Shown: positions 59,001-64,000 of the stretch, in pieces
Numbering within the stretch: position 1 is the stretch's first letter
Layout of the letters: each line of letters opens with the position of its first letter
Assembly: GCF_033115175.1 (NCBI RefSeq)
Contig: NC_084836.1
Location: forward strand, 78,024,253 to 78,088,252
From: Lepus europaeus
Taxonomy: Eukaryota > Chordata > Mammalia > Lagomorpha > Leporidae
Direction: 5' to 3'
Length of the DNA: 64,000 bases
The notes under the pieces: generated by a model
What the model saw: the letters and a program-made list of their open reading frames with translations, nothing else
Database searches by the model: none
Told to the model about the DNA's origin: nothing
Program-made: the position numbers and the translations under genes

Positions 59001-60264
59001 AGAATCCTTGTGCCCTGTGCTCAGGACAAGGACCTGGAGCTCCTCCTCGACTCAGCTCCTCTCTGTCTCACACACACCTGCCTCCACGTCCACCTGCAGG
59101 CAGCCAGGTGACCATCCAGGGGGCTGTGCAGGCCACTGTACATGCAACAGCCCACCGGAGAGGGGCTGGCTCCAATGTCCGAGGCTCCCCCTCCAGAGGG
59201 ATCTCAGTACTAACTCCTCACCCCCCACCTCCCCCTGCACCCCTGCCTCTGAGCACCTCCTTCTTGGAGGCACTGCCCCCACCAAGATGTTCACCTAGCT
59301 CGTCTCAGTCCACATGAGACCCCAAAGCTGGGTCCTTCCAAGCTCCTGGGCCCTTCCAAAGTTGGCCCTCCTTACCCAGCAACCCCAGTAGCTGCCGCTT
59401 CTGCCCTTCGTGCCTGCCCCCAACCCCACGTCATTTCACAGATGGCACCTGCTCACCTCCCACTAATGCACTCGCAGGTACGGGAGACTGCACCACCTCT
59501 GCTTTTACTCAAGCATGTCAGCCCCATGAGAACAGGTCCCTGGCTGCCTCCACCGCTGATTTCCTGTGGGATATCTTCCCAAAATGACACTCCTGTGACC
59601 GAGGGCCCAGCCCTGCTGAGAGTGGGCACCACCTATGCCGTTGGTTTCAGTGAGGGCACCTGGCACCCCACCCAGCCAGCTGCCAGCCATCACCCATGCT
59701 GGCTTTTTCCCTCTGCCAGCCACTGCTACCCCAGCGCCCTGCCTGCCTTTCTCTGTGTGTGTATGTGTGTGTGTGTGTGTGTGTTCTGGCTTCTCTCTGT
59801 CTCACTCCGAGGCTGCATTTCCGAGGTGGTGCTCCTGTCTCCCCGTTTCTTCCTCGGCTTCCCAGGGGCTGCCCTTTGTACAGGAACAAACCCAACAGTT
59901 GAGGCTCTTCCAGTGGAACCCTGTGTTTATAAACTAAAAGATGATTTCTCCAAGTACAAAAGGAGCTGCTCTTTGCTGCAAACCCAGGGCTCACGCCCTG
60001 ACCCCGCCAGCCTGCCTGAGCTCCGGGAGGAGTGTGGGAGCTGCAAGGGGCGACGCTGGGGCCACTCACCTTGCGCTTGCTCCGCCTGATCCGCATAAAC
60101 TTGTAGGCAAACTCATCCTCCTGGGACTCGTTGAACTGATACAGGGCATGCTCCACGGAGATGGCAAAGAACTCCTCATTCTTATTGATGTCTACGAATC
60201 TGGAGCTGGAGACCTGGCTGCCCAGAAGGAAGAGCCCCACAAGCAGGAGTGCCCTCCACAACAT
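55864..60264 (-). CDS. CST12: Cystatin-12 (cystatin TE-1 type), 3 exons, intact, with C-terminal extension
   Basis: Join on the minus strand: 60264-60070, 57153-57043, 56034-55864, giving 158 residues. It resembles my memory of mouse Cst12, a testis and epididymis cystatin, in [36 protein letters not shown] and VRCTYI. Signal peptide about 1-20; sequon at N45; cysteines 82, 92, 105 and 125. Loop 1 has no QxVxG and carries RSKR at 61-64, a furin-type motif; loop 2 is AW (113-114) instead of PW. The remembered mouse protein ends at the equivalent of Thr128; here the frame runs on for 30 residues with 9 Ser, 2 Thr and 5 Pro. The exon 1 donor is GTGAGT; the exon 2 donor GTTTGA is poor. An in-frame ATG lies 8 codons upstream. 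The human locus is annotated as a pseudogene (CST12P). Confidence 0.9.
57043..57153 (-). CDS. CST12: CST12 coding exon 2
   Basis: Encodes residues 66-102, [19 protein letters not shown] onward, 37 codons, one fewer than CST8 and CST13. The acceptor is TTTCGACAG. The donor GTTTGA would read V-stop if unspliced. Confidence 0.9.
57912..58445. repeat. Minisatellite in CST12 intron 1 with 135-bp higher-order repeat
   Basis: Basic units of 22-24 bases around CACACCCCATGACACCAACA. The block beginning CATGCCTTGTGGCAA at 58061 recurs at 58196 with the same order of variant units. Confidence 0.93.
58450..59755. other. CST12 intron 1, GC-rich unique part
   Basis: A 201-codon frame on + (58693-59298) is Ser/Pro-rich without known domain; not called. 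Confidence 0.45.
59754..59783. repeat. (TG)n microsatellite
   Basis: About 14 TG units in CST12 intron 1. Confidence 0.93.
60070..60264 (-). CDS. CST12: CST12 coding exon 1
   Basis: Encodes residues 1-65 from [10 protein letters not shown] to RRSKRK, then a perfect GTGAGT donor. Confidence 0.92.
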
Positions 60265-60269
60265 GGCTG

Positions 60270-60890
60270 TCCTCGGGGCTGGGGACACGTAGGCTGTAGG
60301 GGACGATGGCGGCGGGACCCGGTGACGCCCTTGTCAGCTACAAGCCTACACAGCCCTGCCCGCGGAGGCCTGGAGCTTCTGACTGCCTCCCTGTTGGCAA
60401 CGTTGTTGGATCAGCGGCTCTGTCCAGTGCCTCGCCTCCACTCCCCCACACGGTCCTTCTCATCACGGCCAAACAGGAACAAAGCAGGCAGTCACATTTT
60501 CCAGGCTGTGGCCCCACAGGCGTGCAGGTGCGTGTGTGCACTGTGCTTATCTCCTGCACATTTCCAGGGCTGCCTCATTCACCCATAGCCCAGCCCTCAC
60601 GAGACCTGGGGTTTTAGGGAGAGGGGTGTCTCTAGCCCTGCATCCCAGGATTGGCAGAGTTACAGGAACTAGCTGGTCCACAAATAACAGTGGACCTGGA
60701 GTCCTGGGGATTCGAGGTAAGAACCAAGTCTGCCTTTGACCTTGGCCTCCCCATGCCCTAAGGCAGCTTCAGGAGAGCAAAGAGTGAGAGGCCAGCATCT
60801 GTGGTAGGGAGACTGGCACTCCACCATCACTGACATCTGCTGGCTGAATTGCCTTCTCTCTCATGCCCTGGTGCCTGTGCTTGGTGGGAG
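60270..60890. other. CST12 upstream region
   Basis: Presumed promoter side of CST12; no TATA box recognised. Confidence 0.4.
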
Positions 60891-60894
60891 CCGC

Positions 60895-61187
60895 ATTACA
60901 GACAGAGAGAGGGAGAGACAGACAGAAAGGTCTTCAATCCACTGGATCAGTCCCCAAATAGCTGCAATGGCCAGAGCTGCACCAGGCGGAAGCCAAGAGC
61001 CAAGAGCTTCTTCTGGGTCTCCTGCGTGGGTACAGGGACCCAAGCACTTGGGCTATCCTCCACTGCTTTCCAAGGCCATTTCGCAGGGAGCTGGATTGCA
61101 AGCAGAACAGCCAGGACTCGAACTGGTGCCCATATGGGATGCTGGTGCTGCAGGAGGGGATTTAACCTACTACCCCACAGCACCACC
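60895..61187 (-). repeat. CSINE, tail-truncated
   Basis: Starts in the GA tract without the ATTT run; ends ACCCCACAGCACCACCC. Confidence 0.9.
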
Positions 61188-61189
61188 CG

Positions 61190-62337
61190 GAGCAATTTCT
61201 AACATTCTAGGGTAAGACTCCTGGAACAGGGGGAATGCTGTGTGCAAAGCCATCGCTCTGCTGAGATGGGTGTGAATGACAGGCATGGGTTGGAGAAGGG
61301 AATCAGGCTAGGCTGGGGAAAGGGCAGCTAAAACCTGCATGTGGCAAGGTGGACCTGAGCCCCCTGTACCCTCCACCTGGGCAGCGGCAGACTCCCAGTC
61401 CTTCGTGCTCAGGGTGGCTACAGGGTCCCACTGGGGTCTCTCCGAGGCCTTGTGGGATCTGTGATGAGACTCCTCCTGGAGAGGAGCTCAAACTGATGAG
61501 TTCCAATTGCTTTCTCCAGTCCCAGGTGGCTTCTTGCCTAGGGTTTTCCCTTTCCAAGATCTCATGGAGATCCAAGGCCTCCCTGAGCTCTTCTGTCCAC
61601 CCATTTCCTCTTCGCTTCTTTTATGCATTTGTGTCACAATTCTGTACTCTCCAGATCCAACGGGCAGTTCTTTACTTCTTGAGAGAGACCTCCCTTTCCA
61701 TGCTGTCCCCTCTCCAGCACCTGCCTTCCCAGTCGCACAAGTGGACAGCAGCAGCTCCACGTGCTCACCACTGCCAAAGGCTCAGTGGACACCTGAACAC
61801 GTGCTCGAGAGCCCTCATCAACCCCAGCACTCACTTCTCTCCTCTGCTTCTGCCTAAACATCGTGGTGGCAAGTTCCGTGTGACATCAGATTTTTGAACT
61901 TCACTAAGATGTGGTTTAGGTGTCAGGGTATGGACAGTGTTGGCAAATCTTCTATCATTCATTCCAGTGATAGGAAGGAATATAGGTTCTATGGCTTCTG
62001 GGCAAGTGTTCTACATAATAAGAGATGAAATCTATGTAGTGGATCCTTTAAGCTTTGCATGTGTCTTCTGATTTTTTTCATTGTAGGTTCGTTTAGTTAT
62101 TGAGATAGATGCTCCAAGATCCCAAGCTAGCATTGGCCTATTTTTCTTCTAGCCCTGTCCTGTGTTGCTCTATGTAGTTTGAGATCATGATAAGAGGCAG
62201 TATCACAAGTGGAAGCATTGTGACTTCTATGATCAGGCAAATGTTACCCTTGAGTTCCCAAAAGGCTTCTAATCCCATACTTGTGGAGTGCTAACACCAT
62301 CAGAAACAGAGGTATAGCCAGAACTAGTCGCCCTCCT
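61190..62337. other. Intergenic, nothing recognised
   Basis: GC-moderate then AT-rich. The 61900-62300 part may be an old transposon, but I cannot assign it. Confidence 0.4.
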
Positions 62338-62612
62338 TTTTATTAAATTTGTCTATTTATTTGAGAGACAGAAATAGTTCTCGTCCTCTCTCCCAAATGC
62401 CAGTAGCAGCCCCCAGCTGAGCCCATAGCCGGCAGCTGGGAAGTCAGCCCAGGTCTCCCTTAGGCGTGGTGACAACTTGACTACTTGAGCCTTCTGCCAG
62501 TCAAGGTCTGCTTTAACAAGAAACTGGAGATAGGAGCTGAAGCCAGGCGTTCTGATGTACAATGTGGGGTCTTAACCAGCATCATGACTGCCAGGTCAAA
62601 CGCCTACCCCAG
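62338..62612 (-). repeat. Old CSINE-related element
   Basis: CTATTTATTTGAGAGACAGA, AGCTGGGAAGTCAGCCCAGG and CTTAACCAGCATCATGACTG. Confidence 0.75.
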
Positions 62613-63090
62613 ACGTTCCCATTATTATTAAGGGCTCCAACTAGAGGCTCATAGGACTCACAAGAGGAGACTTGCAAATAGCACAGCCTCCGGTCCAGAG
62701 CCCTTGGTGCTGCTAGGTGCATCTGAGCTCAAATTGCACCTTCAGGTTGGAAAAGATCAGGACACCAGACCTTGACGTTGTGAGACAGGAGCCAACGTGA
62801 AGGGGCTCCCCGCTGTGTGAGCAGTGCTGGCCAGAGTCCAGGGAATCTGACTGTCCTTGTCTGTAGACAACAGGCACAGGGGCTGGGAGCAAGGACGCCA
62901 CCCCTCAGAGCCTGGGTGCTCTCTCAGTCAAGGACCAGCGATAGACTGGGCTCGCTGACCACTTGGACACATTCCCATAATACAGATAGACCTGTGTCAT
63001 ACCCGGAGGATGCAGCAAATCCTATGCACAGGTTGGTCCTTGGGAATGGGTTGGCCAAGAAAGAGATAGGCTCTCATCAACGTCCCTAGC
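62613..63090. other. Intergenic, nothing recognised
   Basis: Unique-looking; no exon found. Confidence 0.4.
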
Positions 63091-63482
63091 TGTTGCGGTG
63101 GATTCGTTCTGAGATGTGGAGTGTGGTGCGGGCAAGAGGCGTGGAGTCACCACACAGACCCCGGGAATCAGGTGAAAGCGGGCCAGAGGCAAGCAGCCTG
63201 CAGACTCGTTTATTTCAGTTGCTACAGCTGCTTGTATAGCCAAGGCAGCCAATCCAGTCAAGGGGCGGTCTATGCCCTAACCAATCACAGCCTGTTGCCA
63301 GGCGGTTTCCAAAGCCATCCAAGCACAGCCTGTTTCCAGTCAGGCTCTGTTGTCAGGCAGTTTCTGAAACCATCCAATCATGGCCTGTTGCCAGGCAGTT
63401 TCTGTTGTCAGTGGCCATCTTGACATGACCTTCTCACCTCAGTGGCCATCTTGGTATGACCTTTTCACCTCATTCCACCACA
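63091..63482 (-). mobile_element. Solitary LTR of a lagomorph endogenous retrovirus
   Basis: On the minus strand it starts TGTGGTGGAATGAGG and ends CACCGCAACA, flanked by CCTAGC and CCCAGC (6 bases, one mismatch), which suggests a class II (ERVK-like) element. It carries tandem upstream repeats (AAGATGGCCACTGA; CTGCCTGGCAACAGG), CCAAT-type boxes, a TATA-like CTATACAAG and AATAAA before the R/U5 part. No internal genes in the window; moderately young. Confidence 0.75.
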
Positions 63483-63559
63483 CCCAGCAGCTCAGGAAAA
63501 AGAGCCAAGATCCTCACTCCAGTCTGAAGGTTCCACTGTCACTGCCTCCTGCCCACTGC

Positions 63560-64000
63560 AGTTCCCAGTCATCATTCACCTGTCCCCCTGCCCCTCTTCT
63601 CCCAGGCCAGGACCTGAGCAGAAGGACTTGCTGCTCAGGGCAGGCATCTGCACCACCCTACAGGCCTCTTTCAGAATCAGCAAGTGGTGCTGATGGCCAG
63701 GGAGACCAGCCTGGGCACCCTGTAGGGAGCACAGGCCCTCAGGAGCAGGTGAGGGTGTGGGGCCCGGGGCTGCTGTTTTCTAAGCTGTCATCCAGCCCTG
63801 GAGAAGACAGTGTTGGCAGTTGGACGGGCCACACGTTGGCCCCAGTTGGCCTTCCCTACCTCATGCCTGGGCCTAGTTCCTCTGCAGAAGCGCCACGCAC
63901 TCTGAGCCTGGTCCCTGAGAGGGAAGCAGATGAGGTACAGGCAGATGAGCCCTGGAAAAAGCTCTCAGAGTGAATGGTGGGAGGCGGGGTGGAGAAATTG
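63560..64000. repeat. Ancient segmental duplicate, copy B, at the window edge
   Basis: Second copy of the 55150-55620 flank, adjacent to the LTR. In copy A the cystatin stop codon lies about 250-350 bases further on, which here would fall beyond base 64000. Confidence 0.7.

Noticed and set aside
58693-59298. 201-codon Ser/Pro-rich frame on + in CST12 intron 1
   Set aside because: No family resemblance; low-complexity composition explains the open frame.
59442-60089. 215-codon frame on + overlapping CST12 exon 1
   Set aside because: Antisense shadow of the exon and intron, including the TG tract.
63380-63973. 197-codon frame on + at the right edge, considered as a CST11 exon
   Set aside because: No cystatin cysteine, helix or PW pattern; it runs from the LTR into the duplicated flank.

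Overview
The window is mammalian genomic DNA, almost certainly from a lagomorph and most likely rabbit (Oryctolagus cuniculus). It holds more than 50 copies of the tRNA-derived C-repeat SINE (CSINE), which is confined to lagomorphs, plus lagomorph-type L1 3' ends. It contains a stretch of the type 2 cystatin cluster, syntenic with the CST11-CST8-CST9L part of human 20p11.2 but read in the opposite direction. Family and human or mouse comparisons are from memory; no search was run.

Four cystatin genes can be assembled completely. Each has three coding exons, phase-0 introns and GT-AG splice sites. They are a CST9/CST9L (testatin-type) gene on + (2279-5761), CST13 (cystatin T) on - (18608 down to 11987), CST8 (CRES) on - (43801 down to 39021) and CST12 (cystatin TE-1 type) on - (60264 down to 55864). 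Predicted lengths are 151, 141, 142 and 158 residues. All have a signal peptide, the cystatin helix region and the four disulfide cysteines. All lack the QxVxG loop of protease-inhibiting cystatins; three keep the PW of the second loop and CST12 has AW. They belong to the male-reproductive CRES subgroup, which in rodents is expressed in testis and epididymis. CST12 and CST13 are annotated as pseudogenes in human but look intact here.

Layout: 1-2.2 kb L1 tail and SINEs; 2.3-6 kb CST9; 6-11.9 kb intergenic with an old L1 and a CA-rich tract; 12-18.6 kb CST13 with SINE-filled introns, a TG tract and a TA tract; 18.6-39 kb a gene-free gap with nested SINEs, a MaLR LTR, old L1 pieces, a 5S rRNA pseudogene and CA-rich tracts; 39-43.8 kb CST8; 44-55.8 kb intergenic with a hAT-like MITE, an antisense L1 3' region carrying a young SINE, and a 1.4-kb tandem array of 22-bp units; 55.9-60.3 kb CST12 with a 135-bp higher-order minisatellite in intron 1; 60.3-64 kb intergenic, with a solitary LTR and a diverged second copy of the CST12 downstream flank, which hints at another cystatin just past the right edge.

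The most unusual points are in CST12. It has a 30-residue Ser/Pro-rich C-terminal extension whose stop codon overlaps an ATTAAA hexamer, and a furin-type RSKR motif where the inhibitory loop would be. I see no operon, CRISPR array, working RNA gene or clearly novel multi-gene system.
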